DNA of 64,000 bases, from NCBI RefSeq assembly GCF_000208745.1, contig NC_030851.1, positions 21,904,635 through 21,968,634 of the forward strand, read 5' to 3'. A program made the translations under genes and the position numbers. The notes under the pieces were generated by a model. The model was not told the DNA's origin and did no database searches. It saw only the letters and a program-made list of their open reading frames with translations. This DNA is from Theobroma cacao (lineage: Eukaryota > Streptophyta > Magnoliopsida > Malvales > Malvaceae). Below, piece by piece: positions 22,461 through 33,475 of the stretch (within the stretch, counting starts at the first letter, position 1; each line of letters opens with the position of its first letter).

Positions 22461-24992
22461 CCTTTCATGCCATTTGAGTGCTTGTTCATGTTCAAAGGAT
22501 GCTTGATTAACTAATAGTTTTTTTGTATTTTGATTTGGTGCGATTTTGTTAAAATCGATTTTTCAAATATTTGCTTTGCCAATTTCATTTAATTCTATCT
22601 AGCAAGCTTTGTACCCTCCTTCAATCTTATCTTAACTTATTTGAATCATATATAGACTTAATTAATGTGTGTTTTACATTGTGCTAAGGAAGCACAAGAA
22701 AAAGGGACACCATAAGGCACGGTTTTGGAGGCTGTCTTGCAAGGTAGCACACACACGGTGTTAGGTGCAAAATTCTGCTTCTATTTGTGCTTAATTTCCA
22801 GCAAATAAAATATGGAATTGTTACACATTCATTGCTGGATATGTGGACAGCAAAATCATGAAATGTTCATGATTGAATAGGCTGATGTTAAGCAAGAAAT
22901 TGGAGCAACAAGTGAAAGCAGTCCAGCTCACTATTGTGACATGAATTTCAGTTTTAATTAGCAAGAAAGTCTTGGAAATTAACTCTGAAAATTTCCAGGA
23001 AAATTATCTTTATTAAAGTGTTCAATAAGGATTAATTATGAAAAATATCATGGTCAAATATGCTGATTTCGTGCAAGAAAATCAATGCAAATATAAATCT
23101 ATCTAGCTCACTGTTTTGGCATGAATTTCAGTTTTAATTGACAAGAAACTCTTGAAAATTAATTATGAAAAATTCCAGAAAAATTATCTTTATTAAAATG
23201 TTCAATGAGGATTATTCTGGAATTTTTCATGGCCAAACAAGCTGATTTAAGCTATTAATTATTGAAAGTTTGAAAACAGTTTAGAGAATTGTTATAGCTT
23301 GGAAATCGGTTTTGAATGGCAAGATAATCTTGCAAAATTAATTCTGAAAATTTCAGAATATTATCCTCATTTGAAAGGTTCAATTAAAGGATAAAATTTT
23401 GAATTTGAATTAATTTTTGAGTGGCTGGACACTAAACTAAATTAAAAGAATGTCCTTTACATGTGAAACTGCACTCATGATAAAAGTTGTGCATGGTGCT
23501 GCCACACATGGATGCTGCACCTCCCATTGCCATGGATGCAACCGCTTTATGGAAAGAGGTTGTTTACTGGAGAAATTGGACACTCAATGATCAGGAAGGA
23601 TTCTTTCCTTAGCTGATCATTGACTCCTAAATGTTAGGGATACATGCCTAAAATCAAGGAGTTTGAATCCTTGATGGAATCAATCAATTTTGAATTGATT
23701 GATAGTAAATCTCCAAAATATTAAGTCTTCCTCATTTGATGAGGACTCCCTAAATTAAAGGATTATGATTTAAATTTATACACATCTAATGAGACTAGAT
23801 AATTTTAATTAAAATTGAAAGTCAACTTGAGTAGATGACATCCTAATTCGATTAGGATAGATTTTAATTAAGATAAATTTACTAATAAATTAGGACTTCT
23901 AATAATGATTAGAACTCTACAATTAGTGAATGGATAAAACAAGATTAAAAGGTGGATAAAGACCTTTCTAAAATATTTAGGACACATGATTTGGATCATG
24001 AAACCTTTTAAAATGGTTTATGATAGATACTCAAATTAGGAAGTTTCCTAAATTGGTTTAGATTTCTAATTAAAGAAGTTTAATTAGAAAAAACTTACTA
24101 ATAGAATTAATTCAAATATGTTTTGAGCTAGCTAAAGGCCTTGATATGATCAATTCCTTTACTAAGTAATTTAAAAAAAAATAAAAATAAAAAAAAATTA
24201 CTAAATCTTTTCAAACCTAAGCACCAAATGATTTGAACTATGATCTTCAATTGTTGAGTGACATTTTTCAAATGAAATGCAAGATCATCATCATATTGAG
24301 CATGTTTACTTTGTATGTTCATAACTAGAGTATAAAAGTCCATAACCATCTTAGTAGAACAACATGTGATAGATTTAATTTTATGTGATATATGAAATGC
24401 TTTGCATGCTAATCAAATGAGACCTTAATAAAACGAAAATGATAAAATCCCTTGGTAAATATTGAGTCACATCCCACGATAATTAAGTTGCCTTCCACCA
24501 TATAGTAAGATAGCTTGGCTGCTTTTTTATTCGGAGGCTTGTTGAGCACACTCAAGGCCACACTTTTACAAGAGTATGTTTGAGCTATTGGTGGGTCTTA
24601 CTTAACTAGTTTCATAAAATCTAGATGCTTGGAAACTTGATTATTATGGAAACTAGAGGCAAAGGCTAGGCGAAACATATATGATATGTTTAGGCAATGT
24701 GTTATCACCTAGCTGATCTAGAAGTTGTATAAAGATACAATTGGTAAGCTCAGTTACCTACCTAATCTATCTATCATGGTTTGTTAAGCACACTCAAGGC
24801 CATGGCTATATGGATGGGATACTAGCCCACTAAGAGAATCCTAGTAGAGATCTCTTGAGGTGATATGGAGGGTTATCATCTTGTAGAAAATAGTGGGAGA
24901 ACTATTTAAAATTTTAAAACCTTGTTTTAAATAGTTTATGCATGATGTTTACTTATTGCTTTATTTTATCTTTTTAGGCATAATTTATATAC
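22461..24992 (+). mobile_element. long leader of the gag-only copia element with 180-bp repeats
   Basis: There is no gene here. Three tandem units with a period of 180 bp begin near 22921, 23101 and 23281, recognised by CTCACT(A/G)TT, GACATGAATTTCAGTTTTAATT and TTCCAG.AAAATTATC blocks; the third is more diverged. The stretch 23420-24990 is AT-rich and unremarkable apart from an A-rich run at 24168-24200. Confidence 0.6.
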
Positions 24993-25855
24993 ATGGCTAA
25001 TAATCTGTCATTGAGGAGCATCTTGGATGCAAATAAACTCACTAGCCCTAACTTCCTCGATTGGTTTTGGAACCTTAAGATCGTCTTTAAACAGAAGAAG
25101 AAATCCTATGTCCTTCACACTCCTGTTCCACCAGTCCTTGCTACTGATGCTAGTGTTGAGGATAAGGAAGCATATCAACGTCACAAAGATGATGATGATC
25201 AGACAACATGCATGATGCTAGCCAGTTGACCCCTGAACTCCAAAAGCAGCATGAACATATGGATGTCCAATCCATGATTCTTCACCTTAGAGAACTGTTC
25301 GATAAGGAAGGGCGCATTGAGAGATATGAGATCTCTAAAGAACTATTCCGATGCAAGATGGCAGAAGGCAGTTCTATTAGACCCCATGCGCTGAAGATGA
25401 TTGGACTCATCGAGAGACTTGGACAATTGGGATTGGCAATGGATCATGAACTAAGTATAGACTTAGTTCTATAATATCTTCTTGACAGCTTTAGTCAGTT
25501 CGTGTTAAACTTCCATATAAATCGATTAGAAGCCACTCTTCCAAAACTTTTGAATATGCTAGACACCGCTGAGAGGTCCATTAGGAAAGATAAGGGATCA
25601 TTGCTTCTTGTTTCTTCTTCCAAGGCTCATACAAAGCAACAAAAGAAAAAAGCCCAAAAAAGGAAGAAGGTAAAATCCCAAAATGAAAAGGCCTTGAAGC
25701 CTAAGGGAGGTGTCGAAAAGAACAAAGAGAAGGACATTTACCATCATTGTGGCAAACTTGGGCATTGGAGGACGAACTGCAAGGAGTACCTTGCTACTGT
25801 GAGCAAGAAAAGAAGCTTATTGAAGTTTCTAATTCAGGTACCATTTGCTAAATAA
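24993..25855 (+). pseudogene. gag: copia gag (UBN2-type) with CCHC knuckle
   Basis: The start is ATG at 24993 (MANNLSLRSILDANKL), a common opening for this copia gag group. The protein continues through a PNFLDWFWNLKIVF block, then, after a one-base frameshift near 25207-25228, through TPELQKQHEHMDVQSMILHL, PHALKMIGLIERLGQLG, a stop at 25472-25474 (TAA where Gln is expected), and FSQFVLNF. A Lys-rich segment precedes a zinc knuckle at about 25737-25780 reading YHHCGKLGHWRTNC, in which the first Cys of CX2CX4HX4C is Tyr. The protein would form the particle and bind element RNA. With the frameshift, the stop and the broken knuckle it cannot be made intact. Length without the breaks, about 285 codons, is normal for this gag type. 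Confidence 0.85.
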
Positions 25856-26920
25856 TTCTACTTTATATATTAAAGGTATATGATACCTCAAAGTTGGTTC
25901 TCATATGTTTGACATATTGCAGGGACCAAAGATAAAGATCAGTAGGATCTTGGCTGAGGAGGTGACCACATGGATGGACTACCTAAAGCATTAGATGCTA
26001 CATTGGATGGTTACACTCCTATTTATTTCGATATGTTGGATAATTTATTTGGATGTTTTTGAAACATTAATTATGTGATTGCCATGGGAATGGCTGGTGA
26101 AACATTTGTCTTTAGCATAACAACGTGGAAGCTTATGTGTTTCAAGTTTTAATAATTATGTCATATTTAATTATCCATGTTTCATGTTTATTTTTGCAAT
26201 GATATTTGATCAATTATGAATTATGTTTAATTGATCAAAAAGGTATTGATCAAAAGGTTGAATATTGATTCATATAAAATGGAACTTTTTTAAGAGCAAA
26301 ACATAGAGATGAATGTTCAAGAAAGAAATGAACTTCATATTGCAATATGATTTGGTCCATATCTCTCCAACATAAAAGCCCATTATGATATTCCAAACCA
26401 ATATGATTCCAAGCATACATTGAGATGTATATATATCATGGAATATTCAAAAGAGTTTGAATATTACTCTCACAAAGGATCTTGGATTTAGTAGGAGCCC
26501 AATGACAATAAAAGTTTAAAAAGGCGAGATGACATAACATAGAGTGACACATGCATATGATGCATGCAACATAATCTAGTTGGAATAGTCCCAAAGAGCA
26601 AAAGGGATTATACATGTATAAAAATAAAGTCATATACATCCTATTATAAAGGGCTCAAATAGGAAGATATTTAGATCATTAGTTCATGGAACTAATAAAG
26701 GGTTTTGAACATTGTTAACGTAACAATAGAGCCATAATAGTAGAACCTGGGTCTCATTGGATCTAGATATAGTAATATGACATGATGTGATGCATAAACA
26801 TTTCGAAGATAGATAAAAACAATTAACCACATTGAAGGGCACAAGCGAGTCTACATGGAGACACGATTGCTAGATGGATTTGAATCCACATACGATGAGG
26901 TAGCAATTGGCTTTGTGTTA
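25856..26920 (+). mobile_element. copia internal region after gag, no pol
   Basis: In elements of this type pol should follow gag. Here the 1.06 kb up to the polypurine tract holds no protease, integrase, reverse transcriptase or RNase H motif in any frame I read. An ORF on the opposite strand (26436-26639) is hydrophobic and unconvincing. Confidence 0.6.
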
Positions 26921-26928
26921 GTGGGAGA
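26921..26928 (+). other. polypurine tract of the gag-only copia element
   Basis: GTGGGAGA abuts the 3' LTR, whose first bases are TATTGGGATGAG. Confidence 0.8.
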
Positions 26929-29006
26929 TATTGGGATGAGTCCTGTAGCAAATTGGGATTGGTTAAGGCTTGATTCCAATCATGCAACAACATCATTCAT
27001 GTTGAATGATTAAAGGTTTTTCTTCATCAATAAGACATCAATTGTAACAAGTTATAAGTCTAATTCGATGAAGTCCATGAGATTAATATGCCTTGCAAGG
27101 GAACTGTAATGGGTTGCAGTTATGAGATCCTTATGCATTAAAGTGTAATCTCAAAATGTTCTTGGTCAATGTATCATTGAGACTGGACATCAATGATACT
27201 TAGAGACTAGTATATTCTATGTTCCTTACTTGAAAAGTAAGCAATCGATCTCATAGGTTGAAGTATAGAGATACTTAGAACTAGAATGTAGGTGCTTACC
27301 TAGGAGAGCAAGTTCACTAAATATGACCCGCCATGAGAAGTGCATTTGGTATTTCACTCAAGTGTTTATGCAATACTTCTCATGTGTTAGTTGTGTAAAT
27401 ACTCCCTAGACTTGAGACACTAGGTTGTCTTATGTGTGGAATGCTATACTTTGATTTCATCCCTACGGGTGCCTAACCAAGGATGCCTAAACAGGATGTT
27501 TTTCGGTATAGTATGAAGCATGTGAAGGCAAATGAGTGGTCAAGATAGGAATCATCACCCCAAGTGATGCAGGGGACATATCCTAACTGTTCTTGGTTGA
27601 TATCAGCTTATTGAAGTCTTTGGCCAAGGCGACTTAAAGATTATGAAAGGAGTTTCATAAGTCTTTATAAAGCTAATGATCAAACTTTAAGAACGAATAT
27701 GGAGATCAATAAGAGTAGAAACTGTACCATGCTCTTATCATCTTCAGGTTATATGATGAGGGAATGAATTACACTAAAAGGCTGATCATTTAAAGGTTGA
27801 GTCAAACCATCTTGACTCTTCTAACATTTGGGTGACCATGATGGATTGCTATATCCTAATCTTGGTCTATGAACTCTAGGTATTAAACTTGATTAATGAT
27901 AAATTTAAAGTAGTTTAAATTTAACTAATTCTAAGTCTAACTTAAGAATTATATGTTGAGTTCATTGCCAACATGTTTGAGACGTAATGGGTCACACACC
28001 TAAAATGAATGTTGAAAAAAAAATGAGAGAGATGATTAAGTTGGACTTAATCAAATTAGAAGTTATGAGCTTCTCAAGCACTTGATTAAAATTCTTTAAT
28101 TAAGTTCTACCTAATTAACTAAATTGTTTAATTAAATCATTAGGCCTAATTAATTAAATTGTTTAATTAACTCATTGGGCCTAATTAATTAAATTGTTTA
28201 ATTAAGTTATTGGGCCTAATTGATTAAATTTGTTTAATTAAGTCAGTGGGCCTAGTTGATTAAAATTATTTAATTAAATTGTTGGGCTTAATTAATTAAA
28301 TTGTTTAATTAAGTTATTGGGCCTAATTGATTAAATTAAACAATTAAGTTAATTGAGTTTCTAAAGGACTTAATTAAATTGTTTATTCAAATTATTGGAT
28401 TAATTGGCAATTACAAAATAGTTTTGTAATTAGGGTTTAAAATTAATCCAAGGTATAAATACCTTGCTATAGCCTCCAAAAAAAAAAGAGTGGAAACGGC
28501 TGAAAAAAAAAAAGAGAGTGAATGGCACATTAGAAATTCTTTTATCTTGCCGTTCATTGTGTGAAGAAAAATATTTTTTCATTCACTTCAGTTTTTTTTT
28601 GTGTGTTCAGCCCCACAATTTTGTTTGGATTATGAGTTTATGAAACTCATATTTGTTAGCACATTGTTAAGGCATATCACTCGTAATCCTTAAAGAAGGA
28701 TTTTCTCATTCATTGGTGTGGATCACCATTAGACGCTACACAAGGATTCCTTGGATAGCTTTGGTTTGCAACAATCGAGCTGAGGTGGTTGAGCTTTTTG
28801 AAGGCTGAGTTGGTGGTTTAACAAAGGATTCATCAACCTATGTTATTTAGGTAAAGTAATATGATCACATACTTTTATTTTTATTTAATTTTGCACTCAA
28901 TTTGACATGAAAGAGACCTTAGGAAAGTGTCTCGTAATTTAATTTTTTAAAATTTTTTTCGCTGCGTTTTTTTTGTATTTGATGCATGATCAGCCTTCAC
29001 CCAACA
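26929..29006 (+). repeat. 3' LTR of the gag-only copia element
   Basis: It is 2078 bp, ends CACCCAACA, and is collinear with the 5' LTR. The TATA box is at 28454-28461 and the 36-bp repeat array at 28085-28375. The first two bases are TA instead of TG, a mutation after insertion. It is followed by the TSD TAATG. Confidence 0.92.
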
Positions 29007-29011
29007 TAATG

Positions 29012-29126
29012 AGTCCAAAGAGGTTATCTAACAAAGTTACTTTTTGGTATTTATATGGCAACAACAGGCGTCAAACACATAGAACTTCTGTAAAAGCCTA
29101 AAGTTGGCAATGTAACTAAAACAAAA
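29012..29126 (+). pseudogene. Ogre/Tat ORF1 remnant between two insertions
   Basis: This 115-bp sliver separates the copia element (ending 29006 plus TSD) from the chromovirus (starting 29127). Position places it within ORF1 of the host element. Its frame is interrupted by stops near 29100-29118, and I recognise no motif in it by itself. It ends with the TSD CAAAA. Confidence 0.55.
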
Positions 29127-30269
29127 TGTGAGACCTCAACATCTATAGGTTCATAACTAGGCATAGACGTAATAACACGGGCTAGGGGTAGTTTCATCAT
29201 TTCCTTAGTAAGCCTCTAAAAGTAAGTTTTAAACAATATTAAGGCCTAAGTAGGCCTAAGGCATAAATGAATGATGAAAATATGGGTAAAATGATGATGA
29301 TTTCCACGGTAGGGGTAAAATGGTCATTTTTCACCTCAAATAAAAATTTTTAAGTTTTCGTGAACCCGAGCATTTATAGACCATTATGAACTTTGTTTTA
29401 GTGTCGAAAGAGTAAAAAGATTGCATAAAGGATTGAAGGAGAACAAGCTAACTTGTTGAGGGTATTTTGGTAATTTGAGTGAAGTGCATAAGTTTGAGCT
29501 ATAAATATCTCTTTCTTTCAGCAACTTCTTCATTCTCCGACAGCTTTCTTCTTCTTCTCATCTCACGTTGCTTTCATCCTCCATGAAAGCTCCATAACCT
29601 TCCTCAAAATAACTCCAATTTTCCAACTTTTGTGCACTTTTGCATAGAACCCTTGTACTCTTTCACTCTCTTACTTTAAAACCCTTGAAAAATCTTATTT
29701 TCATACTTTCTCTCACTAGCTAGGTGTTTAGAGAGAGAAAGAGGGAGCTTCAATAATAGCTTGAAAGTTTTTGAAAAGAATTTCAAATACAAAGCTACCA
29801 AGGTGAGTAGTGAATTAGAATTGATTTTTAGTGTTGAAAATGATAAGTGTTTAGACTTGTGGGTGTTTTAGTAGTTGAGGTTGTTCATTCACTTTAGAGT
29901 GATTAGGATAGTGAACATAGATAGCCACTTAAATGGCAATTGGAAGCTAGCTAAGAGAAAGCTTTTAGAATTTATAAGTATGTGGATTGACTTAATGGTG
30001 ATGTTAATGTGATAATAGGTTCCAACGAAGCCCTATCATCCCATTTAGACCATTAGGGAAATTAGAGTCGACTCAAGGCTCAACAAAATACCGATGAGTG
30101 AACTCGCATTTCAAAATTGTTTTGGGAATGTGAACATATTGAACAAAACCTTTGAATGATTTTATCCAACTTTTCTTAAAAACGGGTGCTTTGGGAACAA
30201 GCCCTTAATAAATTATCTTTATGTTGTGACTTGTGGCTGTTATGGATTCATGCACTATTATATTGTGTT

Positions 30270-30305
<36 letters not shown>

Positions 30306-31819
30306 GCATGGATGGTTGATATTGTGTGATAATGATAATTGTGCGCGTGCATGAAATTGGGGGATGCACATGCCTGTGATGACGGTGGTGAGGGGGTTGG
30401 ATGATAAAAGTGCCCGTATGCACGATGTAAGGGGATGCACACGATGGCACTAATTATGCACGATATAGAGGGATGCACACTATGACTCTTGCTATGTGTA
30501 CGATGTGGGGGGATGCACATGAGCTGGGTGAGATGATGGTGGTATTGGTGTTTATTTATGTAAATAAGTATATATATGCTTGTGAAATAAAAGTTCATGA
30601 ATATGGTATATGGTTGTAATGCATGTGAAATTTGGCATGATGAATCTTGAGAATTTCCCATTTTTTTGCAAATTGATTTTTATTGCAACACCAAATGGAT
30701 TTTTAGTGCAAAGGAGGTCCTTTTTACACATATGTGCCCTGCTTCTCACTGTAGTGAGAAACATTCTGTTTTCGTAGCCAACAACTCGTTGCACCAAGAA
30801 TAAATCTCGCTGCAGTGAGAAACTTTCAGGTTCTGATGCAGTACTTTCACTTCGATGAAGATTTCGACCACCTTCCCGTCCGAACTGTGAAAAGTGATAA
30901 ACATCAAAGTTTTAACCCTGTCTTATCTTTCTAATGCTCCAAAACTCAAGTCAATTGGACTTCTGTAGCGGGAGATATGCTCCAAAACTCAAGTCAATTG
31001 GACTTTTGTAGCGGGAGATATGATAGAACAACTAAAACACATGCAAATTCACACTGTTTCTCGCTACAGCGAGAAACTTTCTATTTTGGCCGCCTGAATC
31101 TCGCTGCAGCGAGAAAGTTGTTGCCATGCTTGCTACATTGCTTGATTTTGACATATTTTTCACCCATTTAACGTCATGGATTGATCTTGGGTTTTTGCAA
31201 CACTATGAGGTTATTAATCAATGTTTGAAATGAGAGGTTTTTAGCAAGAAACTAAATCAATTGCATTGTTTTTGAAATAAGGGCATCATGATTTTCAAAT
31301 TCTTCCTATTGATTACATGTTCCCTTCTTATGTTCACTCACTAAGTTTATACTCACCGTTTTAAACTTCATGTTTTTAGATCAAGAGGCAGTCGGTAACT
31401 AGGTCGAGGTGTCCTGATAGACCTGTATCCATTTGTTGGTAAGTATCAATGGCATTCGGTAGCTGCACCATTGATATGGTTGCTTCGCTGGAAGTCTAGA
31501 ATCCTTATTGTTGAACACACGTGCCCTAATGTAAATTGTTAAGACATGTATATATATATCTTAAGCGAATAGATGTTTATATTGATTAATGTTGCCACTA
31601 TGTAATGGCACGGATGACATTATTTTGAATCATATAAAAGTGAATATATAGTCAATAGAAAAGTATTGACATACTCGTTAGTGAAAATTATGAAATACGG
31701 TTGTAAGAACGAATAATGAAATCGATGAATGGAGTCATGTAAATAGGCTTGCTTGGGCTTAGTGGCCTATGTCCATTGGGCCCATGCGCTCGTCATGGCC
31801 CGAAATTTGTGTCGTGACA
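29127..31819 (+). repeat. 5' LTR of the Tekay-like chromovirus
   Basis: It runs from TGTGAGACC to GTCGTGACA, 2693 bp. The TATA box is at 29500-29507, followed by a pyrimidine-rich leader. A (TA)n run lies at 30272-30300, then repeats with a GTGCACAT-like core (30340-30520), then four TCTCGCTGCAGCGAGA-type palindromes (30744, 30805, 31059, 31099). A 43-bp tandem duplication at 30936-31021 is absent from the 3' LTR. ORFs inside it are products of these repeats. Confidence 0.93.
30272..30300. repeat. (TA)n microsatellite in the chromovirus 5' LTR
   Basis: A run of TA dinucleotides. The same run borders the N gap in the 3' LTR (38114-38142) and occurs in the minus-strand relative at 50722-50744. 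Confidence 0.95.
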
Positions 31820-31822
31820 AAG

Positions 31823-31836
31823 TTAGTATCAGAGCC
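31823..31836 (+). other. primer-binding site (initiator tRNA-Met type), one mismatch
   Basis: TTAGTATCAGAGCC lies four bases after the LTR end. The usual TGGTATCAGAGCC has one G changed to A. Confidence 0.85.
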
Positions 31837-32077
31837 TTAGGTTGTCTAGGTTCTATGACTTCCTTTTGTTGGTCAGCGAAGTGTTGAGTCTTTATGTGGG
31901 AACTTCAGTTTTGAAGTGTGAACCTCGACAGACTTTACAACCAAAGAACCGCATAGATTCCCTATCTTAGAAACCACCTTTTCCTTTATATATGATTATA
32001 AAAAATGTGCTTAATAATAAGTGTTTGCTCTTGTCTAGGTAAGGACGCCGCCTAAGAGACTAGCTACCTCAAGACGG

Positions 32078-33475
32078 ATGGGAGAGCAAGATGCCCCTAA
32101 TGAGATGAAAGATAGGCCACGGGCATCCACCTTTAGGGGTCGAGGCAGACATGGCAAGCCCATTAGATCAGTGAGGGCAGATACGCCTATGAGTAAGCGA
32201 GAGGAAGGACAGTCTTCGGGTGATGTAGATAGACAACCAACCAGGGGTATTACCATTGAGGATTTGGCAGTAGGCTTACAGGGAGTCAATCGAGTTGTAG
32301 AGATGATGGCGACCCGTATGGATGATATACAGAGGGTAGTAGAGATGAGACCTACAATAAAAGAATCCCCTAGCTCCCAAAGACAGGCTGACCGCCAACA
32401 TCATGAGGTTGAGAGGGGTCATCTAGAGATTTCTTTTCTTAATTTTCTCAAGCTTAAGCCTCCATCATTTTCATGGTCTGATGCATCGGAGAAGACCCTG
32501 ATTTTCTTAGATAAGATGGAGAAAATGTGTGAGGCCCTAGGGTGCTCTAGTACTAGATTAGTCGTGCTAACCGCCTTCCAATTAAAGGACGTGGCGCAAG
32601 AGTGGTATGGCTCTTTGCGTAGAGGTAGGCTGGTGGATGCAGTGTCGTTGACTTGGAAGAAATTCAGTACAACCTTTTTAGACCGATTCTTACCACTCAG
32701 TATACATAATGCAAGAGCTAGAGAGTTTGAGGCTTTGGTATAGACCTCGAGTATGACGGTGTCAGAATACGACATCAAATTCACGCAGCTGGCTCGGTAT
32801 GCGCCTTATTTAGTTTCTACTTAATAGATAAAGATTCAGAGATTTATGGATGGGCTAGTGGAGCCGTTGTTTAGAGCTGTGGCATCTTGAGATTTCAATA
32901 CCTACTCCGCAGTAGTGGATTGTGCTCAACGGATTGAGATGAGGACTAGTGAGAGTAGGGTTGCGAGGGATAGAGTAAAAAGGGCCAAGATAGGGGGTTA
33001 TCAAGGTCGTAGAGATTTCAGCAGTGGGATGTCATCTTCTAGCTGACAGGGTTCACAAAGGGACTCACGACTGCCCCAAAAAGGGAGTGACATCACTAGT
33101 GTTAGTGCTGGATCAAGGCAGAAAACTTTTAGTGGATGAAGGTAACAAGATTTTAGACAGGGTAGTCAAGTTATCCACCTTTGTGATACTTGTGGGAGAC
33201 GACATAGTGGACAATGCTTTCGTATTGTGAGAGTTTGTTATAGGTGTGCTTAACCTAGACATATTAGGAGGAATTGTCAGATGGCTCATCAATCACAAGA
33301 TTTTACTCGTGGCTCTGCCCAGCCAGTTTCGTCTGCTCTTTCAGTTGCTGCCTCATCAGGTCGAGAGGCTAGTGGATCAAGAGGTAGAGGTGCTGTTACT
33401 TCTTCTCAGGGTAGGCCATCGGGTCCTGATGTTAGAGTTCTATTGGTAGGGGCCAGGCAAGGGTTTATGCTTTGA
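32078..33475 (+). pseudogene. gag: chromovirus gag with broken CCHC knuckle
   Basis: The ATG at 32078 opens a frame that runs to a TAG at 32741. The capsid core is seen as [19 protein letters not shown], then [12 protein letters not shown] and [11 protein letters not shown]. The same frame goes on through stops at 32822, 32825, 32888 (TGA), 33044 (TGA) and 33251 (TAA). A knuckle-like region at about 33180-33285 holds a CX2CX3HX3C motif and then a CX2CX4HX4C motif whose fifth residue is the TAA at 33251. A frame change near 33440 separates gag from the protease frame. Gag is the particle-forming protein. Length is normal for Tekay-like gag, so the damage is by point mutation, mostly Gln, Arg or Trp codons turned into stops. 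Confidence 0.88.

Larger units (their letters stand above)
20373..29006 (+). mobile_element. complete gag-only copia element (TR-GAG-like) with TSD
   Basis: Two LTRs (20373-22446 and 26929-29006) bracket a primer site, a long leader, a damaged gag and a polypurine tract. The element is flanked by the 5-bp duplication TAATG at 20368-20372 and 29007-29011. The internal region of about 4.5 kb has no integrase, reverse transcriptase or RNase H motif that I can find, so it would depend on proteins from a relative; the minus-strand copia with RNase H at 54383 has a related LTR. It is inserted in ORF1 of the Ogre/Tat-like element. Confidence 0.9.

Noticed and set aside
30205..30661. Overlapping His/Ile/Tyr-rich minus-strand ORFs
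   Set aside because: They cover the microsatellite and the GTGCAC repeats of an LTR and are not genes.
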